Of a stretch of 64,000 bases of DNA, positions 1 to 9,553 are shown piece after piece. Origin of the DNA: Pseudomonas sp. L5B5 (GTDB lineage: Bacteria; Pseudomonadota; Gammaproteobacteria; Pseudomonadales; Pseudomonadaceae); NCBI RefSeq assembly GCF_020520285.1, contig NZ_CP084742.1, forward strand, positions 2,232,001 to 2,296,000, read 5' to 3'. The notes under the pieces were generated by a model. That model had not been told where the DNA came from. It was given only the letters and a program-made list of their open reading frames with translations, and made no database searches. Numbering within the stretch: position 1 is the first letter of the stretch; each line of letters begins with the position of its first letter. A program made the position numbers and the translations under genes.

Positions 1-82
1 ACAGGGTGCTAGCCTCGAGAGCGTCGTGCGAACGGCGCATGTCACGGGCAGAGCGGGATTTTTTGTTCTGCTGAACAGCCAT
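1..82 (-). CDS. rpmF: 50S ribosomal protein L32, 5' part only
   Basis: The first 27 codons of a minus-strand gene running off the left edge. The N-terminus MAVQQNKKSRSARDMRRSHD is the characteristic start of bacterial L32, a small zinc-ribbon or zinc-less protein of the large ribosomal subunit. A GGAG sequence lies about 10 nt upstream of the ATG. It follows yceD by 13 nt, the usual yceD-rpmF arrangement in gammaproteobacteria, so the two are almost certainly cotranscribed. Confidence 0.95.
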   Translation of the reverse strand, partial: MAVQQNKKSRSARDMRRSHDALEASTL

Positions 83-95
83 AATTGATTAACTC

Positions 96-623
96 CTAAA
101 CGTTTGGGTCACGCTTTAACTGCGCCAATACACTGAACGGGTTGGACCGCGTTACCTCGTCCTCGCTCGGCTCGGGCTCATCGAGCCCCGCCGGCTGCTG
201 GCATTCTTCCGGATGATGAGCAGGCACGATGGGCAAGGCAAGCAAAAGCTCCTCCTCGACCAACGCCTGCAGATCCAAAGGATCCTCGCCCAGTTCCAGC
301 ACGTCATAACCTTTCGGCAACGACTGGGTATTCGCACCCTCCTTCACCACCGCGTAACTGCACTCGCTGTGGATCGGCAGGGTGACCAGCTCAAGACAAC
401 GCTGGCAAACCATTTTGACTTCGACGTCGATGGAGCTGTGGATAACTACAGCTTTACGCTCGTCACGCTCGAAAACGAATTTAGCCTGCACCGTACCGAC
501 ATTATCGGAAAGCGGGTCGCAGAGTCTCTCCAAATCGGCCAGCAGCAGTTCACCCTGGAGGGTGGTGCCACGGTCAGCCAATTTGCGCGGGTCAACGTGA
601 GGTGGAATCGGGTCATTCAACAT
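96..623 (-). CDS. yceD: YceD/DUF177 family protein (large-ribosomal-RNA accumulation protein)
   Basis: A 175-residue protein of the DUF177/YceD family, associated with 23S rRNA accumulation in other bacteria. The family's paired cysteines are visible in MVCQRC, with a third Cys in HSECSY, and the acidic C-terminal half contains the DPLDLQ motif. It directly precedes rpmF. The ATG at 623 has no Shine-Dalgarno sequence and lies only a few nucleotides from the predicted transcription start of a near-consensus promoter, so translation is probably leaderless or nearly so. Confidence 0.93.
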   Translation of the reverse strand: MLNDPIPPHVDPRKLADRGTTLQGELLLADLERLCDPLSDNVGTVQAKFVFERDERKAVVIHSSIDVEVKMVCQRCLELVTLPIHSECSYAVVKEGANTQSLPKGYDVLELGEDPLDLQALVEEELLLALPIVPAHHPEECQQPAGLDEPEPSEDEVTRSNPFSVLAQLKRDPNV

Positions 624-632
624 AGGCGCAGC

Positions 633-660
633 ATTATAGGGATGCCCCCGGCCATGTCAA
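633..660 (-). promoter_or_regulatory. Sigma70-type promoter of yceD-rpmF
   Basis: On the minus strand a -35 box TTGACA (655-660) and a -10 box TATAAT (633-638) both match consensus exactly, with a 16-bp spacer. Transcription should start about 7 nt beyond the -10 box, near 626, only 2-4 nt before the yceD ATG at 623. Confidence 0.8.
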
Positions 661-727
661 AGGAAATTCAGCCCTGTCCGTCACTTGCGAGCCTCGCTAG
701 AATTCCTGGCCCGCCCAGGAGATGTAC

Positions 728-1306
728 ATGCTGCCCTTATTACTCGCCTCAAGCTCGACCTACCGCCGGGAATTGCTGTCCCGCCTGCAACTGCCATTCA
801 CTTGCAGCGCCCCCGACATCGACGAAAGCCGTCGCCCAGGCGAAAGCGCCTCAACGCTGGTAAGACGCCTGGCCGAGGAAAAGGCTCGTGCGCTCGCTCC
901 CAGCTACCCAGGGCACCTGATCATCGGCTCGGACCAGGTAGCCGTGCTGGGTGACCGGATCATCGGCAAGCCCCATACCTTTGACAAGGCCCGCCAACAA
1001 CTGCTGGACGCCAGCGGCGCGAGCGTGACCTTCCTTACCGGACTGGCACTGCTCAACAGCCGGACCGGCCACTGCCAGGTCGACTGCATCCCCTTCACCG
1101 TCAACATGCGTCACCTGGACAGCCAACGCATCGAACGCTACCTGCAGGCCGAGCGCCCCTTCGATTGCGCCGGCAGCTTCAAGGCCGAGGGCCTTGGCGT
1201 CAGCCTATTCCAGAGCACCGAGGGCCCTGACGCCACAGCCCTGATAGGCCTGCCGCTGATCCGCCTGGTGGACATGCTTCAAGCTGAAGGCGTGGACATA
1301 CCCTGA
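728..1306 (+). CDS. maf: Maf-family nucleoside triphosphate pyrophosphatase
   Basis: A 192-residue Maf protein, a house-cleaning pyrophosphatase that hydrolyses modified or non-canonical nucleoside triphosphates. The N-terminal ASSSTYRRELL substrate loop, the GSDQVAVLGDRIIGKP segment with the catalytic Asp, and CAGSFKAEGLG near the C-terminus are all present. The ATG at 728 is preferred over the in-frame ATG at 722 because AGGAG at 717-721 is 6 nt from 728 but abuts 722. A TAGAAT (698-703) is a candidate -10 box. Which Maf subclass (m7GTP or dTTP/UTP) is not decided; the sequence looks closer to the YceF type. Confidence 0.92.
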   Translation: MLPLLLASSSTYRRELLSRLQLPFTCSAPDIDESRRPGESASTLVRRLAEEKARALAPSYPGHLIIGSDQVAVLGDRIIGKPHTFDKARQQLLDASGASVTFLTGLALLNSRTGHCQVDCIPFTVNMRHLDSQRIERYLQAERPFDCAGSFKAEGLGVSLFQSTEGPDATALIGLPLIRLVDMLQAEGVDIP

Positions 1307-1311
1307 GCCCA

Positions 1312-1342
1312 TTAAAAAGCCGACCCCAGGGCCGGCTCTTCA
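1312..1342. terminator. Short hairpin between convergent maf and sppA
   Basis: AGCCG and CGGCT arms flank an ACCCCAGGGC loop, with an A tract before and a CTTC after. It lies between two convergent stop codons and could end both transcripts weakly. Confidence 0.4.
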
Positions 1343-1357
1343 TTGCGCATCACACGC

Positions 1358-2347
1358 TCAACGCAAGGTCGGCCCGTGGAAGCCCATCCACATGGCAATC
1401 TGCTCGGCCACACTCGCACCCAGCTTTTTCGAGAAGCGGTCGAATGGCGACTCCTGGATCGTGAAATCCACCACTTCCTTCTCGCCAATCACGTCTCGCG
1501 CAACCGAACTGGTATTACCCAGTCCATCGATCAACCCCAGCTGCAACGCTTGCTCACCGGACCACACCAATCCCGAGAACAGCTCGGGATGATCCTTGTC
1601 CTTGAGGCGCTCACCTCGGCCCTGCTTGACGCTGGCGATGAACTGGCGATGGGTGGTGTCCAGCACTCCCTGCCAGAACTGGGTTTCCTCAGGCTTCTGC
1701 GGCTGGAACGGATCAAGGAACGACTTGTGCTCACCGGAGGTGTAGGTACGGCGCTCGACCCCCAGCTTCTCCATGGCGCCGACAAAACCGTAACCGGCCG
1801 CCGTCACCCCGATGGAACCCACCAGACTGGCCTTGTCGGCATAGATCTGATCAGCGGCGCTGGCGATGTAATAGGCACCGGAAGCCCCCAGGTCGGAAAT
1901 CACCGCATAGACCTTGGTGTCCTTGTGCAAAGCCCGCAACCGGCGAATTTCGTCATAGACATACCCGGACTGCACCGGACTGCCACCCGGACTATTGATT
2001 CGCAGGACAATACCCTTGACCTTCGGATCATCAAAAGCCGTGCGCAGGCTCCCGACGATATTGTCCGCACTGGCGGACTCCTTGTCGGCGATCACCCCAG
2101 CCACATCGATCACCGCCGTGTAGCTGCCGCCGCGAGTAGCACTCTTCTCCATGCTCATCAGCGGCGTGAACAAAAGCAGCGCCACGAACAGGTAAACAAA
2201 GGTCAACAACTTGAAGAAAATCCCCCAGCGCCGCGAGCGACGCTGCTCCTGAACGCCGGCCAGCAGGGTTTTCTCCAACAGCTTCCAGCTTCTATCGTCA
2301 GAGTCTCCGGCACCCGATGCGCTCGGAGCCTTCCATTCGTCGGTCAT
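1358..2347 (-). CDS. sppA: Signal peptide peptidase SppA-type serine protease (S49)
   Basis: A 329-residue inner-membrane protease of family S49 that degrades residual signal peptides. After a basic N-terminus there is one transmembrane helix (about residues 42-63), then the protease domain. The nucleophile is expected at Ser156 in LGASGAYYIA and the general base at Lys208 in GEHKSF, the Ser/Lys dyad of the family. The length matches the short single-domain SppA form rather than the roughly 600-residue E. coli protein. GAGG lies about 8 nt upstream of the ATG. It is followed on the same strand by the HAD phosphatase and rluC region. Confidence 0.92.
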   Translation of the reverse strand: MTDEWKAPSASGAGDSDDRSWKLLEKTLLAGVQEQRRSRRWGIFFKLLTFVYLFVALLLFTPLMSMEKSATRGGSYTAVIDVAGVIADKESASADNIVGSLRTAFDDPKVKGIVLRINSPGGSPVQSGYVYDEIRRLRALHKDTKVYAVISDLGASGAYYIASAADQIYADKASLVGSIGVTAAGYGFVGAMEKLGVERRTYTSGEHKSFLDPFQPQKPEETQFWQGVLDTTHRQFIASVKQGRGERLKDKDHPELFSGLVWSGEQALQLGLIDGLGNTSSVARDVIGEKEVVDFTIQESPFDRFSKKLGASVAEQIAMWMGFHGPTLR

Positions 2348-2368
2348 GCCTATTACCTCAGCAACAAA

Positions 2369-3031
2369 TTAACCAGCAGCCCGACTGAGCCAGGCATGCA
2401 GTTGAGGAAAATGATCGATGGACAAGCGCGGTTCGAATGCTTGCAGCGCCTCGATGGACTGAGCCCCGTAACTGACGGCGACCGAATCCATGCCGGCATT
2501 GCGCGCCATCAGCAGGTCGAAGGAAGAATCCCCAACCATCAACGCCTGCCTGGCCCCGATACCACAATGAGCAAGAATTTCCTCGAGCATCAAAGGGTGC
2601 GGCTTGCTGGCAGTTTCGTCAGCGGCCCGGGTGACATCGAAATACCCTTCCCAGCCATGAGCCCTCAGCACCCGATCCAAGCCCCGCCGCGCCTTGCCGG
2701 TGGCAACCGCCAACCGATAGCCTTCGGCCCGGAAAGCCTCCAGCGACTGCACCACCCCGGCAAACAGCGGCGAAGGCTCAGCCTCAAGGGCGATATAGTG
2801 ATCGGCGTAATGCTGACGGAAAGCCACCATCTGTCCATCATCGATTTCCGGATACAGAGTGCGAATCGCCTCCGGCAAACCAAGACCGATGATGCCCTTG
2901 ACGGCGAAGTCGTCGCACCGGGAAAAGCTGGAACGATCGGCCGCCACATGCATCGACTCGACAATCCGACCAATGGAATCTGCCAGAGTGCCATCCCAAT
3001 CAAAGATCAGCAGCTTGTAATCAGGGTGCAC
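2369..3031 (-). CDS. HAD-superfamily hydrolase (phosphoglycolate phosphatase-like)
   Basis: A 220-residue HAD hydrolase of subfamily IA. Motif I is [10 protein letters not shown] near the N-terminus (nucleophile Asp), motif II is in VATGKA, the Lys region is around SKPHP, and motif IV is [15 protein letters not shown]. The GTG start lies inside the last codons of rluC, giving an 11-nt overlap and likely translational coupling. The substrate is unknown; the family includes phosphoglycolate and sugar-phosphate phosphatases. Confidence 0.9.
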   Translation of the reverse strand: MHPDYKLLIFDWDGTLADSIGRIVESMHVAADRSSFSRCDDFAVKGIIGLGLPEAIRTLYPEIDDGQMVAFRQHYADHYIALEAEPSPLFAGVVQSLEAFRAEGYRLAVATGKARRGLDRVLRAHGWEGYFDVTRAADETASKPHPLMLEEILAHCGIGARQALMVGDSSFDLLMARNAGMDSVAVSYGAQSIEALQAFEPRLSIDHFPQLHAWLSRAAG

Positions 3032-3977
3032 TCAAACGCTCCACGGTCTTGGCCCACATCTCATCCACCGGAGCCTGCAACTTCAGTTCGCCACCATCGG
3101 GCAACGGCACGGTCAGCATATAGGCATGCAGAAACAGGCGCTTGCCACCCAGGTCGCGGATTTCACGAGTAAAATCATCGTCACCGTACTTGCTGTCACC
3201 TGCGATGCAATGCCCTGCATGCAAGGTGTGCACACGGATCTGGTGAGTACGCCCGGTCACCGGCTTGGCCTCGACCATGGTGGCGAAATCGCCAAAACGA
3301 CGCAGAACCTTGAACATCGTCAAGGCCTCCTTGCCTTCGTCATTGACCTCCACCATGCGCTCGCCAGAACGCAAGTTGCTCTTGAGCAGCGGCGCACGCA
3401 CCTGCTTCACTGCAGTCGCCCAGTGACCACGCACCAGCGCCATGTAGCGCTTGTCCACACCATCACCCCGCAGCGCGGCATGCAAGTGGCGCAACATGCT
3501 GCGCTTCTTGGCAATCATCAGCAGTCCGGACGTATCGCGATCGAGACGATGCACGAGCTCCAACTCCTTGGCATCGGGACGTAACTGACGAAAGGCTTCA
3601 ATCACTCCGAAGTTCAGGCCGCTGCCACCATGCACGGCAATACCGGCAGGCTTGTTGATCACGATCAGGGCCTTGTCTTCGAAGACGATCGACGCCTCCA
3701 GGCGTTGCAGCAGCCCCTGAGCCAAAGGCACCGGCTCATCACGTTCGGGCACACGCACCGGCGGCACACGCACCACATCACCGGCCTGCAACTTGTATTC
3801 GGGCTTGATCCGCCCCTTGTTCACCCGCACTTCGCCTTTACGCAAAATGCGATAAATCAAGGTCTTGGGCACGCCTTTGAGCCGAGCGAGAAGGAAGTTA
3901 TCAATACGTTGGCCGGCATATTCCGGCGTGACCTCAAGCAGTTGAACGCCTGGAGTCGAGGGGGCAGTAGTCGTCAT
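3021..3977 (-). CDS. rluC: 23S rRNA pseudouridine(955/2504/2580) synthase
   Basis: A 318-residue RluA-family pseudouridine synthase. An N-terminal S4 RNA-binding domain (about residues 20-75) is followed by the catalytic domain with the HRLDRDTSG motif; the catalytic Asp is about residue 146. It converts three uridines of 23S rRNA to pseudouridine. The start was set at [10 protein letters not shown]; the frame stays open upstream, but that extension lies in the divergent rne intergenic region and does not resemble the family. No clear Shine-Dalgarno precedes this ATG. The divergent rluC-rne pairing is the same as in E. coli. Confidence 0.93.
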   Translation of the reverse strand: MTTTAPSTPGVQLLEVTPEYAGQRIDNFLLARLKGVPKTLIYRILRKGEVRVNKGRIKPEYKLQAGDVVRVPPVRVPERDEPVPLAQGLLQRLEASIVFEDKALIVINKPAGIAVHGGSGLNFGVIEAFRQLRPDAKELELVHRLDRDTSGLLMIAKKRSMLRHLHAALRGDGVDKRYMALVRGHWATAVKQVRAPLLKSNLRSGERMVEVNDEGKEALTMFKVLRRFGDFATMVEAKPVTGRTHQIRVHTLHAGHCIAGDSKYGDDDFTREIRDLGGKRLFLHAYMLTVPLPDGGELKLQAPVDEMWAKTVERLSAP

Positions 3978-4694
3978 GCCGCGGATAATAACAATTTTTA
4001 TGGATTTGAAGCACTTAATGATTACTGCTATAGTCGCGAACGCCGCCAAAAGCGGCTGGACAGAGGAACAGCGGCCAACAGCCGGCCCTGACCAACGCAA
4101 TTCACGAGGACGCAAGGCCGTCCTACGCAGCTCTCGCTACATAACGGACAAGTTGGGCGTTGTAACAAGCGCAGGTGACATGAGGCCTGAAACCCGTAAG
4201 AAGCAGAGTAATCACTCGCCTTTTACGCAGCGATTAACGGCCAGTTCACAAAGTGCAGTCAGCGATCGACGACCCCCAGGCGAAAGTTGTGGAAACAACG
4301 CCTTAGCCATAATGCGTGACCTCCCCTTTCGGAGTTCACGGTAAATGCCAACCCGCTGCGGATTCTGCGCGCGGCAGCACCCGAATTATCAGGGATACGT
4401 GTAGGGTGGAGATGCACAACCGTCGGACTGTGTAGCATTAGGCTTTATCAAGACGCTTCATCTCGTCCACAGTCGCCGGTTGATTCCTCCTCCTGACAGA
4501 CTTTTGCTTAAGCGGTGCCTTAGTCACCACAGCAAGCAGGACGCGTGAGTCGCGACTTCGTTCCCGGTTACCGACAGGAACGAACATCGTTAGACACTCG
4601 AGTGGTCAACCACTCCTGACGCACCTGACACCGACCGTGAGAAGTCGTGTGTGCCGAACGCCGTTTCCGGCAGCCCGGAAACCGACGGTACTAC
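3978..4694 (+). other. rluC-rne intergenic region with structured rne leader
   Basis: These 717 bases carry no convincing gene. The downstream half looks like a long 5' untranslated leader of rne with several hairpins: TTCGTTCC/GGAACGAA (4557-4584), GAGTGG/CCACTC with a TCAA loop (4600-4615), and TTTCCGG/CCGGAAA with a CAGC loop (4664-4681) ending 13 nt before the ATG. The rne start has no recognisable Shine-Dalgarno. In E. coli the rne leader mediates feedback by RNase E; a similar role here is an inference. Confidence 0.6.
4287..4313 (+). promoter_or_regulatory. Candidate rne promoter
   Basis: TTGTGG (4287-4292) and CATAAT (4308-4313) with a 15-bp spacer resemble sigma70 boxes. A start near 4320 would give a leader of about 375 nt, similar to the E. 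coli rne leader length. The short spacer makes this tentative. Confidence 0.35.
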
Positions 4695-7600
4695 ATGAAA
4701 AGAATGCTGATTAACGCAACTCAACCCGAAGAGTTGCGTGTTGCCCTGGTAGATGGCCAGCGCCTCTACGACCTGGACATCGAGTCCGGTGCACGCGAGC
4801 AGAAAAAGGCCAACATCTATAAAGGCCGCATCACCCGCATCGAACCTAGCCTCGAGGCCGCTTTTGTCGACTTCGGCTCCGAGCGCCACGGCTTCCTGCC
4901 TCTCAAAGAAATTTCCCGCGAATACTTCAAGAAAGCCCCCGAAGGCCGCGTCAACATCAAGGACGTCCTGAGCGAAGGCCAGGAAGTCATCGTCCAGGTC
5001 GAGAAAGAAGAGCGTGGCAACAAGGGCGCCGCCCTGACCACCTTCATCAGCCTGGCCGGCCGTTACCTGGTACTGATGCCGAACAACCCACGTGCCGGTG
5101 GCATCTCGCGCCGCATCGAAGGCGAAGAGCGCAACGAACTGCGTGAAGCGCTGAACGGCCTGGTAGCCCCTGCCGACATGGGCCTGATCGTGCGTACTGC
5201 CGGCCTGGGCCGCAGCAGTGAAGAGATGCAGTGGGACCTGGACTACCTGCTGCAACTCTGGAGCGCCATCAAGGAAGCATCGCTGGATCGTTCCGCGCCA
5301 TTCCTGATCTACCAGGAAAGCAACGTCATCATCCGCGCGATCCGTGATTACCTGCGCCAGGATATCGGTGAAGTACTGATCGACAGTGTCGAGGCACAGG
5401 ACGAAGCGCTCACCTTCATCCGCCAGGTGATGCCGCAGTACGCCAGCAAGATCAAGCTGTACGAAGACAGCGTGCCGCTGTTCAACCGCTTCCAGATCGA
5501 AAGCCAGATCGAGACCGCCTTCCAGCGCGTGGTCGAACTGCCTTCCGGCGGCTCCATCGTTATCGATCCGACCGAAGCCCTGGTGTCCATCGACATCAAC
5601 TCGGCGCGCGCCACCAAAGGCAGCGACATCGAAGAAACCGCCCTGCAGACCAACCTTGAAGCCGCCGAAGAAATCGCCCGTCAGTTGCGCCTGCGCGACA
5701 TCGGCGGCCTGATCGTGATCGACTTCATCGACATGACCCCGGCCAAGAACCAGCGCGCCGTGGAAGAAAAAGTCCGCGAATGCCTGGAAGCCGACCGCGC
5801 CCGCGTGCAGATCGGCCGCATTTCGCGTTTCGGCCTGCTGGAAATGTCTCGCCAGCGCCTGCGTCCATCCCTGGGCGAAAGCAGCGGCATCGTCTGCCCA
5901 CGCTGCAGCGGCACCGGCATCATCCGTGACGTCGAGTCGCTGTCCCTGGCAATCCTGCGCCTGATCGAAGAAGAAGCCCTGAAGGACCGCACTGCCGAAG
6001 TCCGTGCCCAGGTGCCGATTCCGGTCGCAGCATTCCTGCTCAACGAAAAGCGCAACTCGATCACCAAGATCGAACTGCGTACTCGCGCCCGTATCGTCAT
6101 CCTGCCGAACGATCACCTCGAGACGCCGCACTTCGAAGTCCAGCGCCTGCGTGATGACAACCCGGAAGCCAACACCAACCAGTCCAGCTACGAAATCGCC
6201 GCTGCCGCTGCCGAGACCGAAGAGCCACAACCGGCCGCCGCCACCCGCACCCTGGTTCGCCAGGAGGCAGCAGTGAAGACGGCCCCGGCCCGCGCCAACG
6301 CTCCGGTTCCGGCCGAAGTTGCCGCTCCAGCCCCTGCACCTGCCCCGGTTGCCGAGCCGAGCCTGTTCAAGGGCCTGGTCAAGTCCCTGGTCAGCCTGTT
6401 CGCCACCAAGGAAGAGCCCGTGGCTCCGGCTGTCGTCGAGAAGCCAGCGAGCGAGCGCCCTGCCCGCAACGAAGAGCGTCGCAACGGTCGCCAGCAGAGC
6501 CGCAACCGCAACGGGCGTCGCGATGAAGAGCGCAAACCGCGCGAAGAGCGTGCGCCACGTGAAGAACGCGCACCACGAGAAGAGCGCCAGCCACGCGAGC
6601 CGCGCGAAGCCCGCGAGGAAGGTCAAGCCACCGCCCGTGAAGAGCGCCAGCCTCGCGCACCGCGTGAAGAGCGTCAACCACGCGCCCCGCGCGAAGAGCG
6701 CAAGCCTCGCGGTGAACGCGAAGAGCGTGTACGTGAACTGCGCGAGCCTCTGGATGCTGCTCCGACAGTCGCCGCTACCGCCGCCGCTGTTGTCGCTGAA
6801 GAGCGCCCGGCTCGTCAGCCGCGTGAAGAGCGCCAGCCTCGCCCACCGCGTGAAGAGCGTCAGCCACGTACCGAACAGGTCCAGGCTGCAGCTGCCAGCG
6901 AAGAAGAAGCGCTGCCTAGCGAAGAGCAACTGCTGGAAGAAGGTCAGGACGGCGCCGATGATGAACGCCCACGTCGCCGCTCCCGTGGCCAGCGTCGTCG
7001 CAGCAACCGTCGTGAACGTCAGCGCGATGCCAACGGCAACGTGATCGAAGGCTCGGAAGAGAATGCCGAAGAGCCAAGCGGTGCCGACCTCGCCGCTGGC
7101 CTGGCAGTGACCGCCGCCGTGGCCAGCACCGCTATCAGCGCCAACGCCGAAGCCGAGGCCCATCAGCAGGCAGAACGCGCCAACGCCTCGATTGCAGAGC
7201 AGGCCCCGGAAGCTCCGGTCGTCGAAGCCACTACCCCGGTAGAAACGCCGGCTGCACCGGCCATTGAAGTTGCTCCGGCAGCCGAAGTCGCACCGGTCGC
7301 CGAGCAGTCGGTCGAAGTCGCTGCCGAACCTGCAGAGGCCCAGCCGGTGGTTGCCGAGCAACCTGTTGCCGAACCTGCCGCCCCTGTGAGCGAGGAGCCA
7401 GCTGCCGAGCCAGCTCCGGTTCCGGCCCCGATTGCCGAGCCGGTGATCGAGCAACCAGTGGTTGCCGAGCAGCCTGCTCCAGCGGAGGAAGCAGCCCCGA
7501 TTGCCGCTCCAGCAGTGGTCGAGGCCCCTGCCCCGGCTGCCGAAGCTGCTCCGGCCAGCACCCTGACCAGCAATGGCCGTGCGCCGAATGACCCACGCGA

Positions 7601-7901
7601 AGTGCGTCGTCGCAAACGTGAAGCCGAACGCCTGCAGAAGGAAGCTGAACTGGCCGCCACTGCTGCCCCGGCTGAAACCGTGGTCGCCGCCGAGGCTGTT
7701 CCGGCAGTTGAAGCTCCTGCCGTCGTCGAGGCTGCTCCAGTACCTGTCGAAGTACCTGCCGCAGCCCCTGCGCCAGTCGCCGAGCCAGAAGCAGAGCAAC
7801 CAGCCCCGGCAGCCGAGCAAGCGCCACACGCTGTCGAGCACAACGTTGAGCACGCAGCGCACGCCGAAGAAAAAGAGCACGAGACCAAACCTCTCGTCTG
7901 A
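4695..7901 (+). CDS. rne: Ribonuclease E
   Basis: A 1068-residue endoribonuclease E, the core of the RNA degradosome at the inner membrane. The N-terminal catalytic half contains the S1 domain (about 39-119), the catalytic Asp pair in [10 protein letters not shown] (D300) and IVIDFIDM (D343), and the zinc-link CPRC at 401-404, all three residues offset from E. coli. The C-terminal half is low complexity: an amphipathic helix [14 protein letters not shown] at about 556-569 likely binds membrane, Arg/Glu repeats of REER type cover about 611-726, then comes an Ala/Pro-rich tail with an NDPR motif at about 965-968. Such scaffold motifs are known in Pseudomonas RNase E; partner assignments are not visible here. 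The start was set at MKRMLINA, the conserved N-terminus. Confidence 0.97.
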   Translation: MKRMLINATQPEELRVALVDGQRLYDLDIESGAREQKKANIYKGRITRIEPSLEAAFVDFGSERHGFLPLKEISREYFKKAPEGRVNIKDVLSEGQEVIVQVEKEERGNKGAALTTFISLAGRYLVLMPNNPRAGGISRRIEGEERNELREALNGLVAPADMGLIVRTAGLGRSSEEMQWDLDYLLQLWSAIKEASLDRSAPFLIYQESNVIIRAIRDYLRQDIGEVLIDSVEAQDEALTFIRQVMPQYASKIKLYEDSVPLFNRFQIESQIETAFQRVVELPSGGSIVIDPTEALVSIDINSARATKGSDIEETALQTNLEAAEEIARQLRLRDIGGLIVIDFIDMTPAKNQRAVEEKVRECLEADRARVQIGRISRFGLLEMSRQRLRPSLGESSGIVCPRCSGTGIIRDVESLSLAILRLIEEEALKDRTAEVRAQVPIPVAAFLLNEKRNSITKIELRTRARIVILPNDHLETPHFEVQRLRDDNPEANTNQSSYEIAAAAAETEEPQPAAATRTLVRQEAAVKTAPARANAPVPAEVAAPAPAPAPVAEPSLFKGLVKSLVSLFATKEEPVAPAVVEKPASERPARNEERRNGRQQSRNRNGRRDEERKPREERAPREERAPREERQPREPREAREEGQATAREERQPRAPREERQPRAPREERKPRGEREERVRELREPLDAAPTVAATAAAVVAEERPARQPREERQPRPPREERQPRTEQVQAAAASEEEALPSEEQLLEEGQDGADDERPRRRSRGQRRRSNRRERQRDANGNVIEGSEENAEEPSGADLAAGLAVTAAVASTAISANAEAEAHQQAERANASIAEQAPEAPVVEATTPVETPAAPAIEVAPAAEVAPVAEQSVEVAAEPAEAQPVVAEQPVAEPAAPVSEEPAAEPAPVPAPIAEPVIEQPVVAEQPAPAEEAAPIAAPAVVEAPAPAAEAAPASTLTSNGRAPNDPREVRRRKREAERLQKEAELAATAAPAETVVAAEAVPAVEAPAVVEAAPVPVEVPAAAPAPVAEPEAEQPAPAAEQAPHAVEHNVEHAAHAEEKEHETKPLV
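6525..6873 (+). repeat. REER-type repeats within rne
   Basis: Tandem, imperfect repeats encode units such as [17 protein letters not shown] in two blocks separated by a short Ala-rich linker. At DNA level the units (CCGCGTGAAGAGCG) recur with third-base changes, so selection is on the protein. This is a coding repeat in the RNase E scaffold region, thought to bind RNA. Confidence 0.8.
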
Positions 7902-7916
7902 TTCCCTCGGCAAATG

Positions 7917-7952
7917 AAAAGCCCCGCTCCGGGTCACCGGGCGGGGCTTTTT
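7917..7952. terminator. Terminator between rne and mocA-like gene
   Basis: An AAAA-GCCCCGC...GCGGGGC-TTTTT hairpin starts 16 nt after the rne stop. It can act on both strands and would also end the leftward molybdenum-hydroxylase operon. Confidence 0.85.
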
Positions 7953-7964
7953 CATGCCTGCCTT

Positions 7965-8561
7965 TCAGGCCTGCCGAGAGATCAGCGCCTGGGGTACATC
8001 CACATCCCAGACGACACCCGGATCACTCACCGGTACCTCCACCACACTACCCGAGGCAAATAGCGGCCTGGCCCCGCGATCACCGGACAATCCACGCAAT
8101 GCCTCGCCATAGCGGCGACCAAACCCCACCGGGTGGCCAAGCTCAGCCCCCCACCGAGGTACGCAGATTTGTTGTGCGGCCATGCTATCGACCACCTGTC
8201 GCGTGGTGTCGGACAGGATGAAGGGCATGTCCCCCAGCAAGACCAGCCAGCCATCGGCATCGGCACAAGCCGCCACGGCCGTCGCCAAGCTATGCCCCAT
8301 GCCGGCAGAGTCCAGTTGCAACACTTCACACCCGTGGGCGCCCCCCAACTCCACCACCAGCGGTCGATGCACGGTCGTCACCAGCACCCTGCGGACAATC
8401 TCCCCTGGCAAGTTCACCAATACCTGCTCCAGAACCGGGCGCAGCACGCCGTCGCGTCCCCGGCAAGGCGCCAGCAACTTGTCCTGGTCATCCCCCGAGG
8501 CCTGCCGATAACGCCGGCCCTGCCCCGCCGCAAGAATGACCGCACAGGGAAGCAGGCTCAC
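7965..8561 (-). CDS. MocA/MobA-like molybdenum cofactor nucleotidyltransferase
   Basis: A 198-residue nucleotidyltransferase of the MobA/MocA fold, predicted to attach CMP (or GMP) to molybdopterin before insertion into hydroxylases. Visible motifs are the N-terminal LAAGQGRRY, LLGDMPFI, the GHPVGF loop, GDRGARPLF and the C-terminal WDVDVP. Its ATG overlaps the xdhC stop by 4 nt (ATGA), making it the last gene of the hydroxylase operon and supporting cytidylyltransferase function for that enzyme. Confidence 0.88.
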   Translation of the reverse strand: MSLLPCAVILAAGQGRRYRQASGDDQDKLLAPCRGRDGVLRPVLEQVLVNLPGEIVRRVLVTTVHRPLVVELGGAHGCEVLQLDSAGMGHSLATAVAACADADGWLVLLGDMPFILSDTTRQVVDSMAAQQICVPRWGAELGHPVGFGRRYGEALRGLSGDRGARPLFASGSVVEVPVSDPGVVWDVDVPQALISRQA

Positions 8562-9553
8562 ACCACTACCCGGCTGGCACGTGATATCGACTGTTTCGGT
8601 TGAGGCTCGACACCGTTCTTCAGCGCCACGATCTCGGCCATCAGCGACAGGGCGATTTCCGCCGGGGTGTGGCTACCTATGGGCAAGCCGACCGGCCCAT
8701 GCAAACGCTCAACAGCCTGGGGCGACAGACCCAGAAGCAGCAGATTGTCGCGGCGCTTCTGACTGTTGACCCGGGAACCCAGCGCGCCGACATAGAACGC
8801 CCGGGAGTCGAGCGCCGTAAGCAAGGCCATGTCATCCAGCCGCGGATCATGGGTCAGGGCCACCACCGCAGTGCGTTCATCGGGCTCGATGCTCAACACC
8901 GCATCGTCGGGCATGCCGGCGACAAAACGACCGTCCTGATCTTCCCAACCATGGACGAACTCCCGACGCGGATCACAAATCAGCACCTCGAAGTCCAGCA
9001 GGCGGGCCATTTGCGCGACGTAGCGGGACAGTTGCCCGGCCCCGATCAGCAGCAGGCGCCAGCGCGGTCCGTAGATCGCCCGCAAGATGACGCCGTCGAA
9101 CGCCAATTCGTCGTTCTTGCGGGCCGTCTTGAGCTGCACCTCGCCCGTGGCCACGTTCAGTTCCCGGGCCACGATCTGGTGTGCCTGGCAACGTTCGAGC
9201 AGTTCGGCGACCCAGGCCGGATCACCGATACGCTCCTCAACAAGGCGCAAGGTGCCACCACACGGCAGGCCGAAACGCGCAGCTTCCTCGAGAGTCACGC
9301 CATAGGTCACCCACTGCACCGGTGGCCCGCTCGCTGCCAGGCGCCCATCCTCCTGGCGGGAAATCAGGTCATCCTCGATGCAGCCGCCCGACACCGAGCC
9401 GATCACCACGCCATCGTCGCGCAGAGCCAGCATTGCGCCGGGGGGGCGCGGTGCACTGCCCCAGGTCTGGACCACGCTGTACAGCACCACACCCCGCCCG
9501 GCACGCCGCCACTCCAGGACGCTGCGCAGGACATTCACGTCGACGCTGTCCAT
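8558..9553 (-). CDS. xdhC: XdhC/CoxI-family maturation factor
   Basis: A 331-residue protein of the XdhC family, which binds molybdenum cofactor, helps its sulfuration and delivers it to xanthine-dehydrogenase-type enzymes. The N-terminal XdhC/CoxI domain contains GSVSGGCIE; the C-terminal part is Rossmann-like with LLIGAGQLS followed by DPR and LTHDPRLDD. The ATG at 9553 shares one base with the stop of the large subunit (TGATG), indicating coupling; a longer upstream frame would lie inside that gene. The neighbours fix its client as the adjacent hydroxylase. Confidence 0.9.
   Translation of the reverse strand: MDSVDVNVLRSVLEWRRAGRGVVLYSVVQTWGSAPRPPGAMLALRDDGVVIGSVSGGCIEDDLISRQEDGRLAASGPPVQWVTYGVTLEEAARFGLPCGGTLRLVEERIGDPAWVAELLERCQAHQIVARELNVATGEVQLKTARKNDELAFDGVILRAIYGPRWRLLLIGAGQLSRYVAQMARLLDFEVLICDPRREFVHGWEDQDGRFVAGMPDDAVLSIEPDERTAVVALTHDPRLDDMALLTALDSRAFYVGALGSRVNSQKRRDNLLLLGLSPQAVERLHGPVGLPIGSHTPAEIALSLMAEIVALKNGVEPQPKQSISRASRVVV

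Noticed and set aside
1343-3172. A 609-residue plus-strand open frame over sppA and the HAD gene
   Set aside because: It runs opposite two well-supported genes and shows no domain; high GC leaves such frames open by chance.
3976-4344. A 122-residue plus-strand open frame in the rluC-rne gap
   Set aside because: It has no ribosome site, its composition is odd, and it covers the rluC promoter region and ends inside the putative rne promoter/leader.
6525-6873. A CRISPR-like or VNTR array
   Set aside because: The repeats are coding, vary at third bases and lack spacers; they belong to RNase E.
4590-7955. A 1121-residue open frame on the minus strand opposite rne
   Set aside because: It is antisense to a certain gene, and its Gly/Phe/Arg-rich content is what the reverse of Ala/Glu/Pro codons gives. 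No family similarity is seen.
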